NCBI GenBank assembly: GCA_964560325.1 | Contig: CAZLLV010000502.1 | Location: forward strand, 1-13,395 | Length of the DNA: 13,395 bases | Source: CAZLLV01 sp964560325 | GTDB lineage: Bacteria > Acidobacteriota > Thermoanaerobaculia > Multivoradales > DATKCC01 | Reading direction: 5' to 3' | Position numbers and translations under genes: made by a program | Notes under the pieces: generated by a model | Databases searched by the model: none | The model's input: the letters and a program-made list of their open reading frames with translations, nothing else | Told to the model about the DNA's origin: nothing | Part shown: positions 5,323-13,013 of the stretch, piece by piece | Numbering within the stretch: position 1 is the first letter of the stretch | How the letters are laid out: every line of letters begins with the position of its first letter

Positions 5323-7563
5323 TCAGCCCGCTTCGCTCGCTTCCTTCGCCGGCCGGGAGGCGGCCATCTGGCGGGTGACCTTGAGGACGCCGGAGGCGCT
5401 CCGCAGGCCTTCCAGGATCTTCGAGAGGTGCTTCCGGTCCCGCACCTCGAGCTTCATCTCGATCAGGCCCTGGCCGGTCTCGGTGGTGCGCGCGCCGATC
5501 GAGGTGATGTTCGACTTGAGGCCGGCGACCACCTGGGTGAGCTTGGCGAGCATCCCCTTCTGGTCCTCGGTCTCGATGAAGACCGTGGTCTCGAAGACAT
5601 CGTCGACCTCCTTGGCCCAGCGCACCTCAATCTCGCGCTCCGGGTTGTAGAGGAGGTTCTTGACGTTCGGGCAGTCGATCGAGTGGACCGAGACCCCCCG
5701 GCCGCGGGTGATGTAGCCGACGATCCGCTCTCCCGGCAGCGGGTTGCAGCACTTGGCCATGTAGGCGAGCAGGTCGCCGTGCCCCTTGACCAGGATCGGG
5801 CCCTCGCCGCGCCCCGGCAGGAGGCGGGTGACCGCCTGGCGCAGGCGGCTCGGCGGCTCCTCGGCCGGAGGCTCGCGCTCGTCGCCACCGACCTTCTGGA
5901 CCACCTGCCGGGCGTGGAGCTTGCCGAAGCCGACTCGCGAGAGCATCTCGTCGAGGTTGCCCAGCCCTTCGTCCTTCAGGTACTGATCGAGCCCGTCGCC
6001 CTCGAAGATCTGCTTCGCCGGGACCTTGAACTTCCGGATCTCCTTCTCGACCAGCCGCCGCCCGATCTCGACCGCGCGGCGCTTCTGCTGGGTGTTGAGC
6101 CAGTGGCGGATCTTGCTCTTCGCCCGCGTCGTCACCACGATGTTCAGCCAGTCGCGGCTCGGCTGGCGGTTCGGATTGGTCAGGATCTCGACCATGTCGC
6201 CGTTGTGGAGCTCGGTGCGCAGCGGCACCAGCTTGCCGTTGACCCGCGCGCCGGCGCAGTGGTGGCCGAGCTCGGTGTGGATCTTGTAGGCGAAGTCGAG
6301 CGGCGTGACGCCGCGCGGGAAGGAGAGCACCTCACCCTTCGGCGTGAAGACGTAGACCTCCTCCGGGTAGAGGTCGATCTTCAAGCTGGTCAGGAAGGTG
6401 CGCGGGTCCTGCACCTCCTTCTGCCACTCGAGGAGCTGGCGCAGCCAGAGGATGTTCGGGTCGCTCTCGCGCGGCTCGGCGCCCTCCTTGTAGTGCCAGT
6501 GGGCGGCGATCCCCTCCTCAGCGACCAGGTCCATCTCGCGGGTCCGGATCTGGACCTCGAACGGTTGCCCGCGCTCCCCCACCAGCGTCGTGTGGAGCGA
6601 CTGGTAGAGGTTCGGCTTCGGCATCGCGATGTAGTCCTTGAACCGGCCCGGAATCGGGCGCCACCCCTGGTGCACCACGCCGAGGGCGGCGTAGGTGTCC
6701 TTCGGGTCGGCCGTGACGACGCGGAACGCGAGGTAGTCGTAGAGCTGCGAGATGTCGATGCCCTGGCGGCGGAGCTTCTGGTAGATCGAGTAGTAGCGCT
6801 TGACCCGGTAGCTGATCTCCGCCTCGATCCCCGCCTCCTCGAGCGAGCGGACCAGCCGGTCGCGGATCTTCTCCGTCTGCTCGCGGCCGAGCTTGAGCTT
6901 CTCCTCGATCTTCGAGTGCAGCTCGGCGTACTGGTGCGGATAGAGGTAGAAGAAGGCGAGGTCTTCGAGGTCGCCCTTGACCCGCGCCATGCCGAGGCGG
7001 TGGGCGATCGGGGCGTAGATCTCCAGCGTCTCGCGCGAGATGCGCCGCCGCGCCTCGGGGAGGAGGTGCTCGAGCGTCTGCATGTTGTGCAGCCGGTCGG
7101 CGAGCTTGACCAGGATCACCCGGATGTCCTTGGCCGAAGCCAGGATCATCTTGCGGAAGGTCTCGGCTTGGGCCTCGTCCCGGCGCACGTAGGAGTGGCG
7201 GGCTAGCTTGGTCACGCCGTCGACCAGCTCGGTGATCTCGGTGCCGAAGCGGCCCTCCAGGTCGTCGCGCGTGGTGAGCGTGTCCTCCAGCACGTCGTGG
7301 AGGAGGCCGACGGCGACGCAGACCTCGTCGAACTTGAGGTCGGCCAGGATGTAGGCGACCGACAGCGGGTGGGTCAGGTAGGGCAGCCCCGAGCGCCGGG
7401 TCTGGTCCTTGTGCATCTGGGCCGAGTAGACGTAGACCCGCTGGAGGAAGTCCTCGTCGTACGTGCGGCCGCGCGCCTCGAGGCGGGCGAGGATGTCGTC
7501 GAAGCGCACCACCCCCGGGCCGACGACGGGTGGTGGAGGCGCTGTCTCTCGCTTCAGGGGCAT
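5323..7563 (-). CDS. relA: Bifunctional (p)ppGpp synthetase/hydrolase, Rel/SpoT type
   Basis: This cytoplasmic stringent-response enzyme makes ppGpp from GTP/GDP and ATP and hydrolyses it. At 746 residues it is full length. Domains in order: an HD hydrolase (about 45-200) with H65, H89-D90, E93-D94 (GLLHDVLED), and D156 and N160 in KLADRLHN; a synthetase (about 250-360) with YDYLAFRV, RFKD at 307-310 and FEVQIRT at 335-341; a TGS domain (about 402-462, VYVFTPKGEVLSFPRGVTPL); a conserved-cysteine region (KCCNPLPGERIVGYITRGRG, then SIDCPN); and a C-terminal ACT domain (VFIETEDQKGMLAKL). The intact HD residues plus RFKD, in place of the EXDD of synthetase-only RelA, indicate that both activities are present. 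The ATG at 7563 is preceded directly by CCGGAG, part of a small hairpin. It is separated from secF by 90 nt with its own -10 element. Confidence 0.98.
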   Translation of the reverse strand: MPLKRETAPPPPVVGPGVVRFDDILARLEARGRTYDEDFLQRVYVYSAQMHKDQTRRSGLPYLTHPLSVAYILADLKFDEVCVAVGLLHDVLEDTLTTRDDLEGRFGTEITELVDGVTKLARHSYVRRDEAQAETFRKMILASAKDIRVILVKLADRLHNMQTLEHLLPEARRRISRETLEIYAPIAHRLGMARVKGDLEDLAFFYLYPHQYAELHSKIEEKLKLGREQTEKIRDRLVRSLEEAGIEAEISYRVKRYYSIYQKLRRQGIDISQLYDYLAFRVVTADPKDTYAALGVVHQGWRPIPGRFKDYIAMPKPNLYQSLHTTLVGERGQPFEVQIRTREMDLVAEEGIAAHWHYKEGAEPRESDPNILWLRQLLEWQKEVQDPRTFLTSLKIDLYPEEVYVFTPKGEVLSFPRGVTPLDFAYKIHTELGHHCAGARVNGKLVPLRTELHNGDMVEILTNPNRQPSRDWLNIVVTTRAKSKIRHWLNTQQKRRAVEIGRRLVEKEIRKFKVPAKQIFEGDGLDQYLKDEGLGNLDEMLSRVGFGKLHARQVVQKVGGDEREPPAEEPPSRLRQAVTRLLPGRGEGPILVKGHGDLLAYMAKCCNPLPGERIVGYITRGRGVSVHSIDCPNVKNLLYNPEREIEVRWAKEVDDVFETTVFIETEDQKGMLAKLTQVVAGLKSNITSIGARTTETGQGLIEMKLEVRDRKHLSKILEGLRSASGVLKVTRQMAASRPAKEASEAG

Positions 7564-7584
7564 CTCCGGTTCCGGGCCCCGGAG
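7564..7584 (-). promoter_or_regulatory. Hairpin covering the rel ribosome binding site
   Basis: Immediately before the rel ATG, the leader contains CTCCGG (7584-7579), a 9-nt loop and CCGGAG (7569-7564), a perfect 6-bp stem. The right arm holds the GGAG that would serve as Shine-Dalgarno and abuts the start codon. Folding would hide the site. The pairing is seen; any control is inference, and in GC-rich DNA such stems can arise by chance. Confidence 0.35.
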
Positions 7585-7605
7585 CGTGAAGGAGCCCGTC
7601 TAGCG

Positions 7606-7611
7606 AGTATA
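7606..7611 (-). promoter_or_regulatory. -10 element of a rel promoter
   Basis: TATACT on the minus strand (5 of 6 to consensus) lies about 43 nt before the rel ATG in the secF-rel gap. The -35 region is poor (TGATCG at 18 nt). It implies that rel can be transcribed separately from the secDF operon. Confidence 0.5.
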
Positions 7612-7653
7612 AGCCAGGAGAGCCCCGACCGATCACACCGCGGGGGCGAGCCG

Positions 7654-8922
7654 TCAGGCCGCCTTCGTGGTGTCCCCCGGCTTCGCCGTCTTCGCCCGCC
7701 GCTGGGTCATCTCCTCCCAGAGCACCGTCACCGGGCTCGCCACGTAGACCGACGAGTAGGTACCGACGACGATGCCGAGGGTGAGCACGAAGGCGAAGCC
7801 GCGCAGCACGTCCCCGCCCAGCACCAGGAGCGAGGCGGTCGCGATCAGCGTGGTGCCGGAGGTCAGGATGGTGCGGGTCAGCGTCTGGTTGATGCTCCGG
7901 TTGATCACCTCGACCAGCGGCTCGCGCCGGGTCAGGCGCAGGTTCTCCCGCACGCGGTCGAAGATGACCACCGTGTCGTTGACCGAGTAGCCGACCAGGG
8001 TGAGGAACGCCGCCACCGTCGTCAGGTTGAACTCGAAGTCCATCAGCGCGTAGGCGCCGAGGACGATCAGCACGTCGTGGAGCGTCGCGACCAGGGCGCC
8101 GATGCCGAAGCGCAGCTCGAAGCGCACCCAGATGTAGATCAGCATGCCGACCATCGAGAGCACGACGGCGAGGACGCCCTTGGTGCGCAGCTCCTGGCCG
8201 ATCTGCGGACCGACGCTCTCGGCACCCAGGAGGGCGTAGCGGCCGAGCGCGGCGCGCTCGCGGAGCGAGGAGAGCAGGTCGGGAGAGACGCCCTCGGCCG
8301 CCGCCACCTCGTCCCACGACGTGAAGATGCCGGGCTCCTCGCGCGCCTCCAGGACCGCGTCGGCGATCGCCTCGTAGTGCGCGCGGGCCTGGCTGTCGTC
8401 CGCCTCCGGCGCCGGATCGACCAGCCCGGCGGGATCGATCTCCATCAAGAGCCCGGCCAGCGCGGCGGACCCGGAGCGGTTGAGGTCGAACGCCCCGGCC
8501 GCCTCGGCGTTGTACTGCTGGTCGAGCGCCGCCAGCATGCGCCGCTGACCGCTACGCCGCTCGCCGTCCTCCGCGGCCTCCACGGCGTCCGCCGACTCGC
8601 CCTGGGCACCCTCGGCCGCCGCCGTCTCCTCCTCGTCGAGCGGGGTACGGATCAGCACCTCGTTCGCCCCCTCCTCGCCGAAGCGCTGGATCTGCGCCTC
8701 CGAGAAACCGGCGCGCTGCAGCACCGAGCGGATCTCGTCGATCTGCGGCTCCTCCTGGAACTTCAAGGTGAGCTGGGTGCCGCCGGCGAAGTCGACGCCG
8801 ATGTTCAGCTTGCCGTGGACGAAGACGGCGAGGATGGCGGCGATCGCGAGGATCGCCGAGACGACCACGAAGACCTTGCGGTACTTCATGAAGTCGATGT
8901 TGGTGTCGCGAAGGAACTCCAT
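7654..8922 (-). CDS. secF: Protein translocase subunit SecF, with large periplasmic insertion
   Basis: This inner-membrane partner of SecD uses proton flow to help pull proteins out of SecYEG. Family landmarks: TM1 (about 15-34), GVDFAGGTQL (42-51), GPQIGQEL (238-245), TM2-TM6 (about 247-395) with GYSVNDTVVIFDRVREN (311-327). Length is 422 residues, against roughly 300-320 usually. The excess is at about 96-232 in the periplasmic loop: first an acidic Ala/Glu linker (DEEETAAAEGAQGES), then DLNRSGSAALAGLL, AIADAVLEAREEPGIFTS and WDEVAAAEGVSPDLLSSL. The latter segments follow the helix-hairpin-helix pattern of ComEA/GspK. The ATG at 8922 has GAGGAG 6 nt upstream. It starts 60 nt after secD ends, in the same operon. 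Confidence 0.98.
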   Translation of the reverse strand: MEFLRDTNIDFMKYRKVFVVVSAILAIAAILAVFVHGKLNIGVDFAGGTQLTLKFQEEPQIDEIRSVLQRAGFSEAQIQRFGEEGANEVLIRTPLDEEETAAAEGAQGESADAVEAAEDGERRSGQRRMLAALDQQYNAEAAGAFDLNRSGSAALAGLLMEIDPAGLVDPAPEADDSQARAHYEAIADAVLEAREEPGIFTSWDEVAAAEGVSPDLLSSLRERAALGRYALLGAESVGPQIGQELRTKGVLAVVLSMVGMLIYIWVRFELRFGIGALVATLHDVLIVLGAYALMDFEFNLTTVAAFLTLVGYSVNDTVVIFDRVRENLRLTRREPLVEVINRSINQTLTRTILTSGTTLIATASLLVLGGDVLRGFAFVLTLGIVVGTYSSVYVASPVTVLWEEMTQRRAKTAKPGDTTKAA

Positions 8923-8982
8923 GGATTGCTCCTCTGTGCCGAGCGCTGTCTGCTGGCGGACGGGGGCCGGGGGCGGCGTTCT

Positions 8983-10557
8983 TCAGATCGAGAGCTTCTC
9001 GGTCCGGCGCTTCGAGAGCACCAGATCGAAGATCCAGCGGCTCACGAAGAGGGCGGTGAAGATCGACGAGAAGATGCCGACGCTGAGGGTGACCGCGAAG
9101 CCCCGGATCGGCCCGGTGCCGAACTGGAAGAGGAAGAGCGCGGCGATCAGGGTCGTGATGTTGGCGTCGAGGATCGACGAGCGCGCCTTGTCGAAGCCGT
9201 TGGAGATCGCCGAGCGCACCGTCCTGCCCTTGCGCAGCTCCTCCCGGATCCGCTCGAAGACGAGCACGTTGGCGTCGACCGCCATGCCGACGGTCAGGAT
9301 GATGCCGGCGATGCCCGGCAAGGTCAACGTGGCGCCGAACTGGGCGAGCGCGCCGAAGACCAGCACCACGTTGAGCAGCAGGGCGACGACCGCGTTGATG
9401 CCGGAGCCCTTGTAGACGACCAGGATGACGAGGATGACCAGGCCGCCGCCGATCAGGCCGGCACGCAGACCCTGGTCGATCGAGTCCTGCCCGAGCGACG
9501 GCCCCACGGTGCGCTCCTCGAGCTCCCGAAGGCCGGCCGGCAGGGCGCCCGAGCGGAGCTGGGTGACCAGGTCCTGGACCTCCTGCTGGGTGAAGTCGCC
9601 CCGGATGATGCCCTGGTCCTCGATGCGGTCCTCGATGTTGGGCGCCGAGACCACCTTCTCGTCGAGGATGATCGCGAGCTGCCGGCCGATGTTCGCGCCC
9701 GTCGCGGCGCCGAACTTCTCGCCGCCCTCGGGGCTGAAGACGAAGTTGACCACCGGCTCGTTGAACTGGCCGAGGCCGGACGAGGCGTTCTTGAGGTCGC
9801 GGCCGGTCGTCACGCTCGCGCCTTCGACTCCGTACCACTGCTGGCCGACCACCTCGCCGCTCACCGGGTCGACGATCTCCTGCGGCATCACGTCGATGTT
9901 GGACGGGATCTCGCCGCCGTAGTGCTCCACGACCTCCTCGCGGGTCGACACGCCGGCGCCGCGCGGCCAGTCGACCAGGCGGAACTCGAGGAACGCGGTC
10001 GACTGGATCAGCTCCTTGACCCGCTCGGGGTCGTCGACGCCCGGGAGCTGGATGATCAGCCGCTCCTGGTCCTCCTGCGTGGTGATCACCGGCTCGGTGA
10101 CGCCGTAGGCGTTCACGCGGTTGCCGATCGTCTGGCGCGCCTGGCGCACCGCCTGCCGGCGGGTCTCGGCCTCGAACCCTTCGCGCATCCGGAAGACCAG
10201 CCGCTCGCCGTCGCGGTCGTAGGTCCAGGCGTTCTGCAGGTAATCGTCGTAGACCTCTTCCACGGCGTCGTCGCGGCTCTCGGGCACGCCGGTGATCACG
10301 AACGACGTTTCGCTGAGCGCTTCCGACCGCGCACCCGCGATCCCGGCCTCCTCCCGGAGCTGACGCGCCGCCGTCGCCATGTCGGTTTCGGTCTCGGCGC
10401 GCAGGGCGTCGCCGCCGAGCACCTGCATGACGAGGTGCATGCCGCCTTGCAGGTCGAGCCCGAGCTTGAGGTTCTGTTCCAGAGGGAAGGCCGCGAAGGC
10501 CAGGACGGCGACGATGGCGGCGATCAGCAGACCGCGCCAGATCAGACTACGGTTCAT
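8983..10557 (-). CDS. secD: Protein translocase subunit SecD
   Basis: This is the larger subunit of the SecDF accessory translocase in the inner membrane. At 524 residues it is normal size. TM1 (about 6-25) is followed by LGLDLQGGMHLVMQV (32-46), the signature of SecD. Then comes the periplasmic P1 region, with AVRQARQTIGNRVNAYGVTE, IIQLPGVDDPERVKELI and the P1-base VVNFVFSPEGGEKFG. The C-terminal five-helix membrane domain includes GMAVDANVLVFERIREEL (from 424). The Asp in VDAN (about D428) is in the position of the proton-conducting aspartate. The ATG at 10557 has GGAGGGAG upstream and overlaps the yajC stop as ATGA, implying coupled translation. secF follows. Confidence 0.98.
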   Translation of the reverse strand: MNRSLIWRGLLIAAIVAVLAFAAFPLEQNLKLGLDLQGGMHLVMQVLGGDALRAETETDMATAARQLREEAGIAGARSEALSETSFVITGVPESRDDAVEEVYDDYLQNAWTYDRDGERLVFRMREGFEAETRRQAVRQARQTIGNRVNAYGVTEPVITTQEDQERLIIQLPGVDDPERVKELIQSTAFLEFRLVDWPRGAGVSTREEVVEHYGGEIPSNIDVMPQEIVDPVSGEVVGQQWYGVEGASVTTGRDLKNASSGLGQFNEPVVNFVFSPEGGEKFGAATGANIGRQLAIILDEKVVSAPNIEDRIEDQGIIRGDFTQQEVQDLVTQLRSGALPAGLRELEERTVGPSLGQDSIDQGLRAGLIGGGLVILVILVVYKGSGINAVVALLLNVVLVFGALAQFGATLTLPGIAGIILTVGMAVDANVLVFERIREELRKGRTVRSAISNGFDKARSSILDANITTLIAALFLFQFGTGPIRGFAVTLSVGIFSSIFTALFVSRWIFDLVLSKRRTEKLSI

Positions 10558-10895
10558 CGGGTACTCCCTCCGTCGGTCTCCCCCTGCAAGCCGCCGATGG
10601 CGGAGCGGGAGACCCGAACCTTCACGTTGTCGGCGATCTTCAGGATCACGATGGCGTCGTCGATCCCCGCGACCTCGCCGTGGAGGCCGCCGTTGGTGAC
10701 CACCTTGTCCCCTCGCGTGAGCGCGTCGAGCATCGCCTGGTGCGCCTTCTGGCGCTTCCGGGCCGGCGCGATCAGGAGCACCCAGAAGATGACGAAGATC
10801 AGCACGAACGGCAAGAGCTGGAAGAGGACCGCCATCATGCCGGTCGGCGCCTGCTGGAGCAGCAGGGCGGGGAACGCGTCGATCGCTCTCGTCAT
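10554..10895 (-). CDS. yajC: Preprotein translocase subunit YajC
   Basis: This small inner-membrane protein associates with SecDF. The product is 113 residues. A single hydrophobic helix (about 21-43, with LLPFVLIFVIFWVLLIAP) is followed by RKRQKAHQAMLDAL and GDKVVTNGGLHGEV, the conserved YajC cytoplasmic domain. The start is placed at ATG 10895 (MTRAIDAF). The frame stays open upstream to 11117, but that stretch overlaps the tgt 3' end and is Arg/Pro-rich with no YajC similarity. A weak purine run AAGAGAG lies 8 nt before the ATG. The TGA stop overlaps the secD ATG. The tgt-yajC-secD-secF order is the conserved one. Confidence 0.97.
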   Translation of the reverse strand: MTRAIDAFPALLLQQAPTGMMAVLFQLLPFVLIFVIFWVLLIAPARKRQKAHQAMLDALTRGDKVVTNGGLHGEVAGIDDAIVILKIADNVKVRVSRSAIGGLQGETDGGSTR

Positions 10896-10962
10896 CGGTT
10901 CGGCTCTCTTCGGTCTCGGGTTCCAGGTGCCGGGCGCCCCGTCCCTTTCCATGCTACTCGCG

Positions 10963-12141
10963 TCACGCTGGTTCGGGGGGAGGGGTGCGCGCCGTTCCGG
11001 CGTCGGCCGGATCGGGTCCATCGGCCGGGCTCGGCGCCGCTTGCGCGCACGCCGACCGAGCCAGCGCCGCCAGCTTGCCGGAGGCGCAAGCTTCGCGAAT
11101 GTCGGCCATGAAGTCAAGGTAGTACGACAGGTTGTGCACCGTCGCGAGGACGTGGCCGGTGATCTCGTTCGAGCGGATCAGGTGGGCCAGGAAGGCCCGG
11201 CTGGTCCGCCGGCAGGTGGCGCAGCCGCAGTCCGGATCGAGCGGCGCGTCGTCGCGGCGGAAGCGGGCGTTCCTGAGGTTGAGCGTGCCCCGGCGGGTGT
11301 AGAGCGTGCCGTGGCGGGCGTTCCGGGCCGGCAGCACGCAGTCGAAGAGATCGACCCCGGCGGCGACCGCGTGGAGGATGTCGTCCGGCGTCCCGACGCC
11401 CATCAGGTAGCGGGGCCGGTCCTCCGGCAGCAGCGCCGCCGAGTGCTCCACGATGCGGCGCCGGTCGTCCTTCGGCTCGCCGACCGAGACGCCGCCGATC
11501 GCGTAGCCGTCGAAGCCGAGCCCGGCGATCCCCCGGGCGGCGCGCTCCCGCTGGCGCTCGATCACACCCCCCTGGAGGATCCCGAACAGACCTCCGCCGT
11601 GCGCCCCGGCGTGCGCGCTCCACGCCTCGCGCGAGCGCCGCGCCCAGCTCGTGGTCCGGTCGACCGCCGCCGCCACCTCCTCCTCGGCGGCGGGCCAGGG
11701 TGGGCACTCGTCGAGCACCATCGCCACGTCGACGCCGATTCGCCGCTGCATGTCGACGACCGACTCGGGCGTGAAGCGGACCGCGGCGCCGTCGACGTGG
11801 CTGCGGAAGGTCACGCCGTCGGCGTCGATCTTCCTCCGGTGGGCGAGGCTGAAGACCTGGAAGCCGCCGCTGTCGGTGAGGATCGGCCGGCTCCAGGACG
11901 CGAAGGCGTGCAGGCCGCCGAGCTCTTCGATCGCCTCGATCCCCGGCCGCAGGGCCAGGTGGTAGAGGTTCGACAGCATGATCTCGGCGCCCAGCTCCTC
12001 CAGGGTCCAGGGAGCGAGCCCCTTGACCGCGCCGAGGGTGCCGACCGGCATGAAGGCGGGGGTCTCGACCACGCCGTGCGGCGTCTTCAGCCGGCCGCGG
12101 CGGGCGCGGCCGTCGACCGCCGTGATCTCGAAGTCGAGCAT
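10963..12141 (-). CDS. tgt: tRNA-guanine transglycosylase
   Basis: This cytoplasmic enzyme swaps guanine-34 of GUN-anticodon tRNAs for preQ1, a step in queuosine formation. It is 392 residues from the chosen start. Seen: MLDFEITAVDGRARRG, then TPHGVVETPAFMPVGTLGAV; LTDSGGFQVFSL with D90; GGVSVGEPK; VDLFDCVLPARNARHG with the nucleophile D267; and zinc ligands C305, C307, C310 and H336 (CGCATC ... TVHNL). The ligand spacing is exactly that of the E. coli enzyme, shifted by 3. ATG 12141 is chosen because family homology begins there. The frame is open further upstream, but that part overlaps the lolA-like gene and is an Arg-rich shadow. The ribosome binding site is poor. The last 20 or so residues (Pro/Ala-rich) extend past the usual end. 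It starts 29 nt after the lolA-like stop. Confidence 0.97.
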   Translation of the reverse strand: MLDFEITAVDGRARRGRLKTPHGVVETPAFMPVGTLGAVKGLAPWTLEELGAEIMLSNLYHLALRPGIEAIEELGGLHAFASWSRPILTDSGGFQVFSLAHRRKIDADGVTFRSHVDGAAVRFTPESVVDMQRRIGVDVAMVLDECPPWPAAEEEVAAAVDRTTSWARRSREAWSAHAGAHGGGLFGILQGGVIERQRERAARGIAGLGFDGYAIGGVSVGEPKDDRRRIVEHSAALLPEDRPRYLMGVGTPDDILHAVAAGVDLFDCVLPARNARHGTLYTRRGTLNLRNARFRRDDAPLDPDCGCATCRRTSRAFLAHLIRSNEITGHVLATVHNLSYYLDFMADIREACASGKLAALARSACAQAAPSPADGPDPADAGTARTPPPEPA

Positions 12142-12170
12142 GCCGGCCGAGGAGAGGGCGATCGGATCGG

Positions 12171-12920
12171 CTAGCGAGTCGATCGGTCCGCGCCGAGCCG
12201 GCGCCGCTCGACATCGGCTGGCAGCCGCAGCTCGAAGCGCTCGGGCGGAACGTCGGCGTTGACCTCGATCTCCGAGAAGGTGTACTCGGTCACGTCGCCG
12301 CCCGGCTCGACGTAGCGCAGCCGGACGGGCACGAAGCGCTCGCGGTCGATCCACACGTCCATCGCCTCGATCCGCTTGGCGATCCGCGGGTACTTGGGGT
12401 CGAGAGAGAGCCGGTAGGGCGCCGCCCCGTCGCGGGGAAAGGTGGCCCGGACCTGGAAGTAGTCGAGCAGGGTCTCGAGCGTGCCGGACGCGCCCATGAA
12501 CTCGAGCACGCGCTCGGAGTAGCGGCCGACCGGGATCTCGTCGGCCCGCTTGAGGTCGCGGTACCAGGTGGTCATGCTCTCGTCATCGATCACCACCGTC
12601 ATCGGGTTCGGCTCGGCATACTCCCAGCGAATCCGGTCGGGCGCGAGATACGAGAAGCGCCCGTGCGCCTCCTCGGGCTCGATCAGCATCTCGCTCTCCT
12701 TGCGCTGCGTGAACTTCGCCTCGAGCGAGCGCAGCGACTCCTGCTCGGCGCGCACGCGGGCGAACAGGGCGTCGAGCCGCTCGCTGGTCGAGAGCCCGGG
12801 TGCGTCCGGGTCGGGCAGGGAGGATTTCGCGGGCGCCGCGGCGGCCGGCAGGGCGGCGAGCGCCAGGAGGAGGCCGAGGACCGTGGCGGCCGCGGAGCGG
12901 GATGGCATGAATCGAAGCAT
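12171..12920 (-). CDS. lolA: LolA-like outer-membrane lipoprotein carrier
   Basis: This periplasmic chaperone fold carries lipoproteins from the inner membrane to the outer-membrane receptor LolB. It is 249 residues from ATG 12920. A signal peptide (SRSAAATVLGLLLALAALPA, cleavage near AAA-AP at about 29) precedes a LolA-type half-barrel: LRSLEAKFTQRK (63-74), HGRFSYLAPDRIRWEYAEPN, then TVVIDDESMTTWYRDLKR and LETLLDYFQ. These match the early strands of LolA. The C-terminal part (WIDRERFVPVRLRYVEPGGD) fits the late strands. A TTG at 12980 or a second ATG at 12908 are alternative starts; none has a clear Shine-Dalgarno. LolA-type proteins also include family members with other cargo, so the exact role is inferred. 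It lies between a PPTase and tgt. Confidence 0.88.
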   Translation of the reverse strand: MLRFMPSRSAAATVLGLLLALAALPAAAAPAKSSLPDPDAPGLSTSERLDALFARVRAEQESLRSLEAKFTQRKESEMLIEPEEAHGRFSYLAPDRIRWEYAEPNPMTVVIDDESMTTWYRDLKRADEIPVGRYSERVLEFMGASGTLETLLDYFQVRATFPRDGAAPYRLSLDPKYPRIAKRIEAMDVWIDRERFVPVRLRYVEPGGDVTEYTFSEIEVNADVPPERFELRLPADVERRRLGADRSTR

Positions 12921-13013
12921 GGGAGTGGGCTCGGGGTTCGGATGAGTAGGAGCGAGGGCTGTCCGGCGCCTACGCGACAACCTGCGCGCCTACCGCCGAA
13001 TTCCTCGGACGGC

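Noticed and set aside
5281..5325. Very GC-rich palindromic stretch after the rel stop (GGCCGCCGCGGCC) and TGAGATCTCA
   Set aside because: It could terminate rel, but there is no T-run, and short GC palindromes are common in this DNA.
4996..7206. A 736-codon plus-strand open frame opposite rel
   Set aside because: It is antisense to a full-length Rel protein with all motifs intact; the composition is that of a shadow frame.
6518..8317. Long minus-strand frames over the rel/secF and secF/secD junctions (also 8552-9838)
   Set aside because: These are Arg/Gly/Pro-rich out-of-frame readings of rel, secF and secD; the true frames are unambiguous.
10896..11117. N-terminal extension of yajC
   Set aside because: The open frame upstream of ATG 10895 overlaps the tgt 3' end and is Arg/Pro-rich, unlike any YajC.
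7297..12174. A 1625-codon plus-strand open frame across secF, secD, yajC and tgt
   Set aside because: It is antisense to five well-identified genes and is full of Asp/Arg/Val/Leu runs typical of reverse reading of GC-rich codons; it has no domain resemblance.
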